Assembly (NCBI GenBank): GCA_034698045.1
Contig: JAQGAU010000282.1
Coordinates: 1 to 32,017, forward strand
From: Paramacrobiotus richtersi
Lineage: Eukaryota; Tardigrada; Eutardigrada; Parachela; Macrobiotidae
Direction: 5' to 3'
DNA: 32,017 nt
The translations under genes and the position numbers were made by a program. Below the pieces are notes generated by a model. It was not told where the DNA came from. It did no database searches and saw only the letters and a list, made by a program, of their open reading frames with translations. This document shows, piece by piece, positions 20,998 through 31,340 of the stretch (position 1 is its first letter; every line of letters begins with the position of its first letter).

Positions 20998-21794
20998 GCT
21001 TCCTAATTGTATGTGCAGAATCAACAAAAATCGAAAAAATGCTTTACACACGACATTGACCGGTCAAGCTTGGGAAATCAGTAAAATTTGAGCATTTATA
21101 AATCAGTTCATGATCGTACAAGTGCTGTTCGTATTCTTAAGGGCTGTGGCAGTCTTTTCGTCGTTCAGATAAGAAATAACAAAACAATTACTCTGCTTGC
21201 TGATGAGTAATAAGAACCCATTCAGAATGACGCAATTTGACAGGCCGTAGAAAACGCGGGTCGGAATCTGATGCGTACGTTCACACAACGTGCTTTCTCC
21301 GGATGAAATTTCTTCCGAAGTTTACCCAGCCGGAGATTTTTCCAGCTTACGACCGGTGTGGCGTTTTAAAAATTTTTTTCAACGCAGCCTTTTGCCTCTA
21401 AAATTATTTCTCCAACAAAAAATTTTCCGGCTTTTCGCACACCCGAACAAATTAACTTCCGGTCCAGATTCTGCAGTCACGCGGCCGCCCTCGGGTTCAG
21501 CTCGAGACTCTGTACACTACCTTCCTACCAAGGTATGCAGTCACGTTTTTTGTTCCGCCCAGGCACCTCACAAAATTTGTTTTTACTCCGCATTGTTTAC
21601 TGTTTGGTGTTTAGCGAATGCCTAATAAAGCAAGTAGTAGGGTACTCGTTTAGCACTATTTCTTGCATTTTCCTATTTTTCCACTTATGTAATTGTACAC
21701 TAACGATATCCTTTCTCGTATCAAGGTGCATCGCACGTAATAATAGTTGGTCAGTTATCAGTAAATTTCGTTTACTACTAATTACCCTGTCATA
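20998..21794. promoter_or_regulatory. Divergent intergenic region between the Sox gene and copy F
   Basis: The 5' ends of the Sox gene (minus) and copy F (plus) face away from each other across about 800 bases, so both promoters should lie here. No clear TATA box was placed. A GC-rich patch with gcggccgc lies near 21481. The open frame 21290-21625 has no support. Confidence 0.45.
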
Positions 21795-24131
21795 ATGAAA
21801 CGCCAGCGGATCTGCAGCGGTAGTAAAACCTCTAATATCAGAATGCCTGTCCCATCAGCCACTTCGAGACCTATCCTCCGAACAACCACAAGGTTGAATC
21901 AAATCCAATCAGCAACTGATACTTCCATGTCCTACAAGGAGCTGATCAAAGTGGTCGGCGTGGACTGCGAAATGAGTCCTCTGTATTGGCGCAAAGCCAT
22001 CGATCACTCCGCAGAGACCGTCGTCTTCTTCCAAGTTGATCTCCGAGGGAATATTCCACGAATGTCCAAAAGTGTCCGTATCTGTCGCGAAGAAGGGACT
22101 AACAGGGGCAAGGAAACATGTCTGGTTCCTTCTGTGTACGTGGGCGAAACGTTGCTCAGCTCGACTTATGTCAAAACGATTATCGGACGGAAATTTCTGG
22201 CCGATGAGGATGATCTGATGAAGTTGTTGGAGCACGCTGGCATTCTTCAGGAAGATGAAGATATCGTCCAAGAACGAGATTATCAAGATGTGCATGATGA
22301 GTGGGATGTGGAGGCAACGGAGAATGATCTTGTCTGTGGGGAACCGGTGGTGAAAAGGGCGAGAACGACAACTTGGGAGAAATCTCAGAATTTGTCGAAT
22401 TCTGGATTGCTGACGAGACGCAGAGCCAGGTATTCGCATCCGCGTCGACGGAGAGGTAGAAGAGACTTACTTATATTTTTGTATTTTTTCTTGGTCGTTT
22501 TTTAGAAGTTCAAGGAGATATGCTGCATAGAAAAAAAGAATTAGCTACTTAATCAATAATCATACTTTTTCTGGTTTTTACATTTCGTTTGTAATGGCCT
22601 GTTTACTGTTTTTTTCTGGTTTAGCTTGGGAATTTTGCTATTTGCGGAACCAATAACTTACTATGTCTAAATATAAGAACGTATATGTAATATATTTAAA
22701 TATAGTTTACTGCATTTTGTTACTTGTGTTTTCGTGAAGTTTATCGCACCATTTTGTCTTTAACTGCAAAATATTGTTTCAGCATGATGGGAAGTAAATA
22801 CATAATGATAAAATGTATAAATAAATGTATAAATAAATGTATAAATAAATGTATAAATAAATGTATAAATAAATGTATAAATAAATGTATAACTATCTCG
22901 GCTGCAGTGTGGACAGTGCACCGTAAAATGCCGCGTTAACTGCTCCATCTTGCAGGTCAGTCGCACTTCCGTCCACAACCGTACACACTGCCCATCTAAG
23001 CAGCAGTCGTCCACCAGCTGATCTCTCTCCGACGCTCCGTTTCAGCAGAATCGATGAAATGGAGCCGGCCTCCAGTATCCCACCGGTATCCCCAGCAAAG
23101 GACGACACTCCCATAGATCCCGAGTTTGATGCTTCCGGACTTCCGGTTGATGATGGTATATACTGTTGTCCTATAGTATTTGATCCACATTCAGAACAGG
23201 TGGTTTGGGTTTGTGACAGGGAACGATGACCTGCCGCTGGGAGACGATATGGATGACATGTCTGATGAACAGCGTAAGTTGGCATTGAATTGTGACCTTA
23301 GTACGGCCGCAAGTTTTCCGGTATTTTCACAGAAACTGGACAAGGATCTGCGGATTTGGGTGTTGATCCGGCGGAAACAATGGCTCGACATTCTGTAATG
23401 GAGGCCGGTAAGCATATGTGAAAAGTGTTCGTACATTGCAAATTTTGTTATTCGGTCACAAAGGTTCCTCTGGCTTGCAGACGACAGTTTTATTCGAATT
23501 GTTATTCGCATTGGGCGAGTTGGTGATATCTAACCACAAAAGGCTGTTGTTGTCGTGGGCACTGTATGGTTTTTTATTATTTATTTATTATGATTTATTA
23601 TATTATCATTTCTTTATTATTTCTATCTTTACTATTTATTTATTTATTATTTATTTATGTATTAGTTCTATCTTTATTATTTAATTATTATTTTATTTAT
23701 TTATTTTTTATTTATTTATTTCACTGCAGTAGCCAAAGCCTTGGTCAAAGCACTTACAACTTGGTCAAGGTTCTCTATCGTTAGGGTCAAAGAACACAAG
23801 AAGGTCACTTGAAACCGAACCCATTGATCCGTTTCCGGATGAAGCAATCAGTGCTCTGATTGATGCGGTACGAGCCCGACCTGTTCTGTGGACCAAGGGC
23901 AAGAATCAGCGACAGAGGGACATTGCCTGGGAGCAAGTTGTTGTTGTGGTCAATCAACATATCGGACAGCGGCATGCAACCAGGACAGCCGAACAATGCC
24001 GTTCCAAGTGGACGAATCTCATGCGATCATTGCGCAGAGTTTTGCGGACCAGAAATGCGGATGGGACATTGAATAGCAGCTGGTACTGGACTGAGAAACT
24101 GCTGTTTACGGAGAAGAACTTTCACAGGTGA
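21795..24131 (+). CDS. Copy F: intact modular protein, N-terminal family domain plus MADF/Myb-SANT-like domain
   Basis: Five exons join in frame to about 436 residues: 21795-22429, 22956-23155, 23220-23273, 23333-23407 and 23785-24131. Residues 45-151 are the shared domain, nearly identical to G and H (VVGVDCEMSPLYWRKAIDHS and on). Acidic residues and a VVKRAR patch follow. Exon 2 carries LSP, then FDASGLPVDDG. Exons 3 and 4 are short (NDDLPL; TGQGSAD) and each begins and ends in phase 1. The last exon (residues 322-436) is the MADF-type domain: DEAISALIDAV, PVLWTKG, IAWEQV, EQCRSKWTNL and WYWTEKLLF. It ends earlier than G and H, lacking their KGPNIFASGE tail. No lesions are seen. A nuclear DNA-binding role is inferred. 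Confidence 0.85.
22811..22892. repeat. 12-bp minisatellite in intron 1 of copy F
   Basis: The unit aaatgtataaat repeats almost perfectly about 6.8 times. Open frames through it (KCIN repeats) are by-products. The rest of the intron (22430-22955) is AT-rich without other signals. Confidence 0.95.
23570..23725. repeat. TTTA/TTAT low-complexity stretch in intron 4 of copy F
   Basis: The top strand is almost only T and A, with tttattta words. Apparent hydrophobic open frames here (strings of Leu, Ile, Phe, Tyr) come from base composition. Confidence 0.8.
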
Positions 24132-24912
24132 ATTGAGAGCTATGGATCCGAATGAAGATTGTTACGCTCTTTAGAATGCGGACAGGAGTTCTGTTGGATT
24201 TTTTTGTCGTTCATTGTTATTTGGAATGTTTATTAACTTTTTTGTCGAATTAATGAGAAAAATGTTTTCAAATTATTTTGTTGAAAGTCAAAGTTGTGGG
24301 TTTCTTTGATTTTTGTTGCAGGCTGCAAGCCTCGAAGGTTTTGTTTCCTATTAAAAAAGCATCATTATTGTGTGCTTTCTGTTAGTGGTCTTGCAACGGG
24401 ATATCGGATCATCTGCTTTTATGGTAAAAATAAAACAGAGAATTTTCGATAATGTGAATCTGTGGAGCACATTTTGACAGCGGTGGAATTGCTGACTAAC
24501 TTGCATTCTGTCGCTTTGCTCACAAAATACAAAAAGACATTATGTGTATGACATTTTATCCCGTGCAGTTCTAATGAGATTATAAACTACTCCAAAGGTA
24601 GATGGATATTGTTACGCTTTACCGCATTCCATTTCCGGGCAGTGTTAGATTACGGACCGTCCGCGGACGGCGGTTATGCAGCAGTGACATCCAGGCACCG
24701 CCCCAAAGAAGCAAACTCCCGGCTGCGGCATGCTGCATGCCTGGCTAACAGTGTTGTCAGTTTCCGAGATTTGTTTTGGAATATTTTGCTGCTGTTCATA
24801 ATTTTGAACTTGATGAGTTCTTACTCGTAAGTCGTACTGTTGTGCACTACAATCTGTTTTTGTCAGTTAGCAGGAAGTTTCGTTCAGGCGATATCACAGT
24901 TACTTTGCCACA
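24132..24912. promoter_or_regulatory. Intergenic region between copies F and G with conserved upstream block of G
   Basis: No gene is seen. About 24650-24750 resembles 28575-28680, at a similar distance before copy H: a gcggttatg-cgcagc core, ccaggcaccgcccc against ccaggtacggccc, and a gcggc word. As the block keeps its position before both recent copies, it may be promoter sequence. Confidence 0.5.
24657..24670. promoter_or_regulatory. Perfect 14-bp palindrome upstream of copy G
   Basis: CCGTCCGCGGACGG is its own reverse complement and lies about 245 bases before the ATG. The matching place before H (about 28583-28595) keeps only part of the symmetry. It could be a binding site; there is no direct support. 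Confidence 0.4.
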
Positions 24913-26667
24913 ATGAAACGTCAGCGGATCATCGGTAGTCAAACCACTAATGCCCGAATCGCTTCATCATCGGCCACTTCGAGACCTATCCTCCGATCAT
25001 CCACGAGGTTGAATCAAATTCGACAATCAGTAACTGATACTTCCATGTCCTACAAGGAGCTGATTAAAGTGGTTGGCGTGGACTGCGAAATGAGTCCTCT
25101 GTATTGGCGTAAAGCCATCGATCACTCCGCAGAAACCGTCGTCTTCTTCCAAGTTGATCTCCGAGGGAACATTCCACGAATGTCCAAAAGTGTTCGTATC
25201 TGTCGCGAGGAAGGAACGAACGGGGGCAAGGAAACATGTCTGGTTCCTTCTGTGTATGTGGGCGAAACTTTGCTCAGTTCGACTTATGTCAAAACAATCA
25301 TCGGACGTAAATTCCTGGCCGATGAGGACGATCTGATGAAGTTATTGGAACATGCTGGCATTCTCCAGGAAGACGAAGAATTCGTCCAAGAACAAGATGA
25401 TCACGATATGCTCGATGAATGGGATGTGGAGGCAACGGAGAATGAGCCGGAGAATGTCTATGTGGAACCAGTACAGAAAAAGGCGAAAACGTGCGAGAAA
25501 TCTCATATGGTGCCGCATTCTGGATTACAGCGGCAGTCGACGAGACGTCAAGCCAGGTACTTATTTGCATCCGCGTGGGAGTATGGATTTCATTTTTTCT
25601 TATTTATAAGAACGTACGTGAACCCGTGCGTATAACGGTCCGTCTTGCAGATCGGTCGCACTCCCGCAGCCAGCAGTTCCCACTCCCCATCCAAGTAGCA
25701 GTCGTCCACCAGTTGATCTCTCTCCGATGCTTCACTTCGATACAATTGATGAAATGGACCCTACCTCTAGTACTCGGCCGGTATCCGCAACAAAGGACGA
25801 CAATCCTGAGGATATGGATCTCGAGGTGGATGCGTCCGGGCTTCCGGTTGATGAGGGTATAATGGTGTCTCGTTTACAAAGTGTACATTCAGTGCATGTT
25901 TTTTCTGATACGGAACGATGACTTGCCACTGAAAGATCATATGGCTGACACGTTTGATCAATACCGTAAGTTTGGATTCCAGTGTGACTCTTGTGCATCA
26001 CCAAGTTTCCTGTTGTTTTAACAGAAACTGGACAAGGATCTGCATATATTGCTGATGATTCGGAGGAAAACATGCAACATGATTCTGTAATGGAGCCCGG
26101 TAAGCACACGTGGAAACTTTTAGAATCGCATTTTTACTGCCAGTGAAACATGTAGCACGAAACCGGCAGCCTGTTAGGTTTTCGTGCTGTTGTTGTCGAG
26201 ATTCGTGATTGTGTGAATTATCTCAGTCTTGACACGCAGCACATTGTTTTGGAAACCTGACTTTTCTTGGGCAAAGGGTATATGTTTTTGCGTTAGTGTT
26301 GCGGAGTACGAAGAAATCGCTTGATCCGGAAGCCGCTTTTTCGGATGAAGCCATCAGTATTCTGATTGATACGGTACGAGCCAATCCCGTCTTGTGGACC
26401 AGGGGCAGTGATATTGCAAAGAGAAAGTTAGCATGGGAGGTGGTTGCCGTGTCATTTAACGAGCAAATGGGAGACCAGCAAGCCACCAGGACAACGGAAC
26501 AGTGCTCCCGGAAGTGGGTTCATCTCATGCAGACATTCCGGAGGATATTGCGGACGAAAAATGAAGACGGAAAACTGATTACCAGCTGGAAATGGACGGA
26601 GAAGTTGCTGTTTGCAGCGTCCAGCTATAGATCCAAAGGCCCTAATATATTCGCTAGCGGAGAGTGA
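24913..26667 (+). CDS. Copy G: modular protein with MADF/Myb-SANT-like end; exon 3 acceptor mutated
   Basis: Exons are 24913-25556, 25651-25856, 25912-25965, 26025-26099 and 26297-26667, about 449 residues if all are used. The N-terminal domain is almost identical to F and H. Exon 2 ends ASGLPVDEG. Exon 3 (NDDLPLKDH) is preceded by gatac, not AG as in F (gacag) and H (catag). It should be skipped, which keeps the frame because its ends are both phase 1 and leaves about 431 residues. Retention of the intron would stop at 25921. The last exon (residues 327-449) has the full MADF-type domain: FSDEAISILIDTVRANPVLW, EQCSRKW and WKWTEKLLF, then a KGPNIFASGE tail shared with H. Confidence 0.82.
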
Positions 26668-27171
26668 TTGTACGTTATCGTATGGGATGCTGAAAACAGG
26701 GACAGTGGAGGCTTCGCGTGTGTTTTATTCGTGTATTTCCCTGGAATTTTTGATTCAGCTGATGGATGCATAGCTGCATCGGCAGTTATTTGAGCTAAAT
26801 GATCGTTGGTCCGCAAATGAATCTTTGCCTGTTGTGGTTCGCTTCTGAAATTTATCAGACAGTATGATTTTGTGATGTTTTCGGATCAGATTTTCTTCGG
26901 ATGCTAATGGGCATTGCGAAGCGTTTTTTCTTAGAATATCGCTTTTCAGGCTGAGAATGCCGTTTTAAGATTTTATCCTTTTTGTTCTTTTCTTCCTTTT
27001 GAAATGCGTTTTTGATTTCGTTTAGATTCTGTATGGATTGAACGTGTCAGTGTGTGATTTTTTGAATATATACCTTTGGCGTTCCAAACCTCGCGGGCCA
27101 GCGTTAAGGCTTTCTGGTAATATTGCACTGTGGAAAAGGATTTCCATATGGACCGGAGTGATTCTTTGTAG
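26668..27171 (+). promoter_or_regulatory. Spacer between copy G and the small downstream gene; possible first exon
   Basis: There is no complete gene. Sequence is conserved with 30818-31340, but indels break every frame. The best-conserved block (about 27058-27116) has a TATA-like word (gaatatata; gcatataaa before the H-side copy) and then LWRSKPRGPALRL in one frame ending at a gtaata donor (27117). It could be a coding exon, but it lacks an ATG, so it may be leader sequence. Confidence 0.4.
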
Positions 27172-27993
27172 GAGTAAACTTGGACTCTGGCCGCAAGCGA
27201 GATACAAAATCTGATGGTAAGTTGGTTCCGCTTTCACCTAACTGTAAGCTGGACCTTAGCTGGTTGATAGATACATCAGTCACGATTAGTGTACGTAATA
27301 CTACATGAACATTTTCACTTATTCCTGTACATTGCACTGCTCTTCTCATACCTTTACATTTACCGTTACATATGTTTGTAGTCAAAAGCATCCCGAGTTC
27401 CGGTACAGGAGAATGGCAGGTTATCCGTGAAAGAAATCCACGAATTGTGCGGCATACTGTAACCGGTAACTACAAGTACATCCATTACTGGCAGGAGAAA
27501 GCCGTCGGCACTGTCCAGCTGCGACATCCCTATGATATTTACGTCTACAGAACTATTCTGGACGATCTCCGTGTACGATATCCTCTCGATGATCCGGAGA
27601 ATGCTTGGCGGTATGAATGGCAGTTAATCCAGCACTTGATGGGCGGTGAGGATGGGATTATGGCGTGTTATGAAAATCGCGTGGGGAGGAAGGGCATCGA
27701 CTGCTTCCTGGGCCAGGAAACGGTGCCGATTGTGCATTGTAAGTGTTACAATCAAGCTTTTCTAGTTTAGCCGTTTAGGAGCATCTATTTGACTCAGTTT
27801 TTGTTCTTCGACTTGCGTAAATGTTTGGGATTTTCTTGTAGAAACTTGAATTGTTGTCCACAATATGATATACTTTTCAGGTTATGTGATGGGACTGTTC
27901 AACTTACCCACGTCAGGAAAAAATATGACCTTGATCAGAACTAACCTGAACAACAAGCTGCGACACTTTTATGAAATCCGACGCGGAACATAG
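27172..27993 (+). CDS. Unrecognised small gene downstream of copy G
   Basis: Supported exons are 27172-27216 (45 bases), 27382-27738 and 27881-27993, joined in phase 1 at each border, ending TAG. The main exon reads SSGTGEWQV, NPRIVRH, YKYIHYWQEKAVGTVQLRHP, AWRYEWQLIQHLMGGEDGI and GRKGIDCFLG. The end is rich in Asn, Leu and Arg (TNLNNKLRHFYEIRRGT). No membrane segment or signal peptide is seen. I recognise no family. The true start is uncertain: an ATG at 27372 reads straight into the main exon if the 45-base exon is not used. With that exon, an earlier start exon is needed, perhaps near 27064-27116. It is duplicated after copy H. Confidence 0.6.
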
Positions 27994-28888
27994 CCGTTGT
28001 AGCTGGTTATCAACAACATTTGGACTTTTTGGCTGTGGCGATTTCTTGGTTCTTCGCGAATACATGATGCAGCAGCCTGCAGTGTTTTGATATATGAACG
28101 CCCTCTTTTTGGAAATTGTTTTATGCGATGGATGTTTTTTTGCGTTAGTGTTGAGAAATATCAAGGCAACGCTTGACTAAAACGTTTACGAGGTATCCGT
28201 GCATGATTAAACTGTCGATCTTTCAAAATACATATCCTAGTGTGACACGTGCCCGCATAAAGCGGAAGTGGCGGGAATGTCTGTCTTTGCCACATCAACT
28301 GAAATACCAGGAACTGCAGTTGATAGCCCTAAAGTCCAATGTTAAATCTGCAGTTCAATCGATAGGTATTTTTTTAAAATCACCCAATCAAGATACGCGT
28401 TTCTTTCTTGGTACGCTGGAAAGAGGACGCAAAGTAGCCCATAACCCTATTTTTTCTTGTTTATAACTCTGACACAAAATTGGAAAAACGTATGTGCAGT
28501 TTGCGATGACGTAAGCCGACAACGGGTCCTACTTGCAGCCCATGCGCTACGCTTTTATCACACGGTCAAGTGACAATTCGATCGTCCACGGATGGCGGTT
28601 ATGTCGCAGCCCACGTCCAGGTACGGCCCAAGAATGCAAACACCCAGGTGCGGCTGCCCTTCAGCACAGCGATTTCCATTTCTTCTAGGTTTTTTAACTT
28701 TTTTGATTTTCATTTGTTAGTCTTCACCACAAGATTATTCTAAAAGTGTTACGGATTTTTTCGCTGCTGATAATTTTAACCTTGTGAGTCGTGACTTCTT
28801 CTGGTAGTAACGTGCATAAGCGATAATAAGCTATTCTTGGTCTGATATCAAGAAATTTCGTACAGTTCACTGATATTAGGCTATCACG
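27994..28888. other. Spacer before copy H with a possible relict MADF exon
   Basis: At about 28131-28175 the words tgtttttttgcgttagtgttgag and cgcttgac recall the acceptor and start of the last exon of G (26283) and H (30424), followed here by a stop. An open frame at 28173-28466 has a weak RKW-type match to the MADF core but no start or donor I trust. From about 28560 the upstream block of H begins. No intact gene is seen. Confidence 0.4.
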
Positions 28889-30817
28889 ATGAAACGCCAG
28901 CGAATCATCGGCAGTAATATCAGAATGGCTGCCCCAGCAGCCACTTCACGACCTATCCTCCGATCATCCACGAGGTTGAATCAAAGTCAGCCAGCAACTG
29001 CTACATCCATGTCCTACAAGGAGCTGATCAAAGTGGTCGGGGTGGACTGCGAAATGAGTCCTCTGTATTGGCGTAAAGCCATCGATCACTCCGCAGAGAC
29101 CGTCGTCTTCTTCCAAGTTGATCTCCGAGGGAATATTCCCCGAATGGTCAAAAGTGTCCGTATCTGTCGCGAGGAAGGGACGAACGGGAGCAAGGAAACA
29201 TGTCTGGTTCCTTCTGTGTATGTGGGTGATACGTTGCTCAGCTCGACTTATGTCAAAACGATCATTGGACGTAAATTCTTGGCCGATGAGGATGATCTGA
29301 TGAAATTACTGGAGCATGCTGGCATTCTTCAAGAAGATGAAGAAACTGTTCAGGAGCAAGATGATCAGGATGTGCATGATGAGTGGGATGTGGAAGCAGC
29401 GGAAAATGATCCAGTATATGTGGAGCCGGTTTTAAAAAAGGCGAAAACGTGCGAGAAATTGCAGATGATGTCGCATTCTGGATTACCGCGGCAGTCGCCG
29501 AGACGTAGAGCCAGGTACTTATTCGCGTCACGTCGGTAGAGATGTACAACAGCGTTACTAATTTTATTTTACATATCTAGCAATGCGGGATTACATTACT
29601 CTTTTCCTTGTAGTGTGTATGAATACCTAATTGTTTCATGAAGTTTATCGAATTCGAATTTCATTTGCGGTTAACACTGAATGTGCAGTCAGTAATACCG
29701 TTCCCAGTTGCAGATCGGTCGCACTTCCGCCGACCACTTTACACGCTGCCCATCCCAGTGGCCGACATCAGCCAGTTGATCTCTCTCCAATGCTTCTTTT
29801 GAGTAAATTTGATGAAATTATGCCAGCCTCCGGTATCGCGCCGGCATCACCGGCACAGGACGGCATTCCCATGGACGCTGAATTTGATGCGTCCGGGCTC
29901 CCGGATGATGATGGTATAGTGTGGTGTGGTCATTTACGTGGTATGACATTCAGTGCAGGTGGTTTTCTCATAGGGAACGATGACTTGCCGCTGGCAGATG
30001 ATATGGCTGACTCGTCCGATCAATACGGTAAATAAGCACGGAACTACCGTGAGACGTTAATCACGGTCAAGTTTTTCAGGTATTTCAGCAGAATCTGGAC
30101 AAGGATCCGCCTGTGCTGATGCCGTGGAGAAAATGTCTGAGGATCCTGTAATGGAGCCAGGTAAGCACACAGAAAGACTGCCGTGCACTGCATTCGGAGA
30201 TTTGGTTTCGACGGCTTACAGTTACTATTACAACAGTGATATTTCACATCCGGCTTATGATATCTGCCTTTAACCACCGAAGGCGTAGTAAAATGCAGGA
30301 AGGAAGAGGCTGGAAGTTTTTTGTGCATGTGTGTTCGAGAAACATGATTGTTGCTGCTCGCAATTTGACGAATTACATCAGAACGTCATTTGGAAACCTT
30401 ATTTTTCATAGACCAAAGGGTATATGTTTTGCGTTAGTGTTGAGGATTAGGACCAAGTCGCTTGACGCGGACACTGCAGAATCGTCTTTTTCGGATGAAG
30501 CGATCGCTATTCTGATTGATGCGGTACAGGCCCACCCAGTCCTGTGGACTAGAGGCACTGATTACACTACGAGGAGGTTTGCGTGGGAGGATGTTGTAAC
30601 AGCGTTTAATGAGCATGCCGGAAACCGGCTGGCACCTAGGACAACTGAACAGTGCGCTCGGAAGTGGAACAATCTCATGCTATCGTTCCGGAGGATTTTG
30701 CGGACGAAACATAAAGACGGAAAACTGATTACCCGCTGGAAATGGACGGAGAAGTTACTGTTTACAGCGTCCAGCTATAAATCTAAAGGCCCTAATATAT
30801 TCGCTAGCGGAGAATGA
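28889..30817 (+). CDS. Copy H: intact modular protein, N-terminal family domain plus MADF/Myb-SANT-like domain
   Basis: Five exons join in frame to about 442 residues: 28889-29514, 29714-29913, 29974-30027, 30092-30160 and 30438-30817. The shared domain starts near residue 40 and matches F and G closely. A VLKKAKTCEK basic patch follows. Exon 2 carries FDASGLPDDDG, exon 3 NDDLPLADDM and exon 4 SGQGSA. The last exon (residues 317-442) has FSDEAIAILIDAVQAHPVLW, EQCARKWNNL, FRRILRTK and WKWTEKLLF, then KGPNIFASGE. All splice sites look normal, including the exon 3 acceptor that G has lost. H is the product of the G/H duplication. A nuclear DNA-binding role is inferred from the domain. Confidence 0.85.
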
Positions 30818-31340
30818 TGATACAGTACATCATTATCGTATGGGATGCTGGGAAAGGGACACTGGAGACTTCTCGTGCATTTTATTCGTTTATTTCTCTG
30901 GAATTTTTGATCCAGCTGATGGATACATAGCTGCATCGGCATTTATTTGAGCTGAATGATTGTTGGTCCGCAGATGAATGATTCCTGTTATGGTTCGCTT
31001 ATGGAATTAATCAGACAGTATGATTTTATAATGTTTTCGAATCAGATGTTCTTCGGATCCTACTGGACATTGCGAAGCGTTTTCTCTTATGTATCGCTTT
31101 TGATGCTTTTTGCGTTAATTTTTACGAGCTTGAAGAGGCGGGATGATTTTCTCCTTGTGCTTTTCGTTCTTTTGGACATACGTTTTTGGTTTCGTTTAGA
31201 TTTCTGTGTAATCTAATCTGGTACGATTTTTTGCATATAAACCTTTGGCGTTCGAAACCTCGCGGGCCAGCGTTAAGGCTTTTCGGTAATATTGCACTGT
31301 GGAAAAGGATTTCCATATGTACCGGAGTGATTCTTTGTAG
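30818..31340 (+). promoter_or_regulatory. Spacer between copy H and the second small gene
   Basis: This is the counterpart of 26668-27171. The conserved block with gcatataaacctttggcg and a gtaata donor lies at about 31230-31286. Other open frames differ from the G side by indels and so look noncoding. Confidence 0.45.

Noticed and set aside
21909-22439. Minus-strand open frame of 176 codons opposite exon 1 of copy F
   Set aside because: It is a shadow of the coding exon; it has no splice or start support and resembles no protein.
22724-22939. Open frame with repeated KCIN residues
   Set aside because: It is produced by the 12-bp minisatellite, which lies inside intron 1 of copy F.
23566-23784. 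Hydrophobic open frame that looks like membrane segments
   Set aside because: It lies in a TTTA-rich intron stretch; base composition explains it.
26956-31216. Open frame 30956-31216 and its G-side counterpart as a protein gene
   Set aside because: The two duplicated versions differ by frame-breaking indels, so coding constraint is unlikely.
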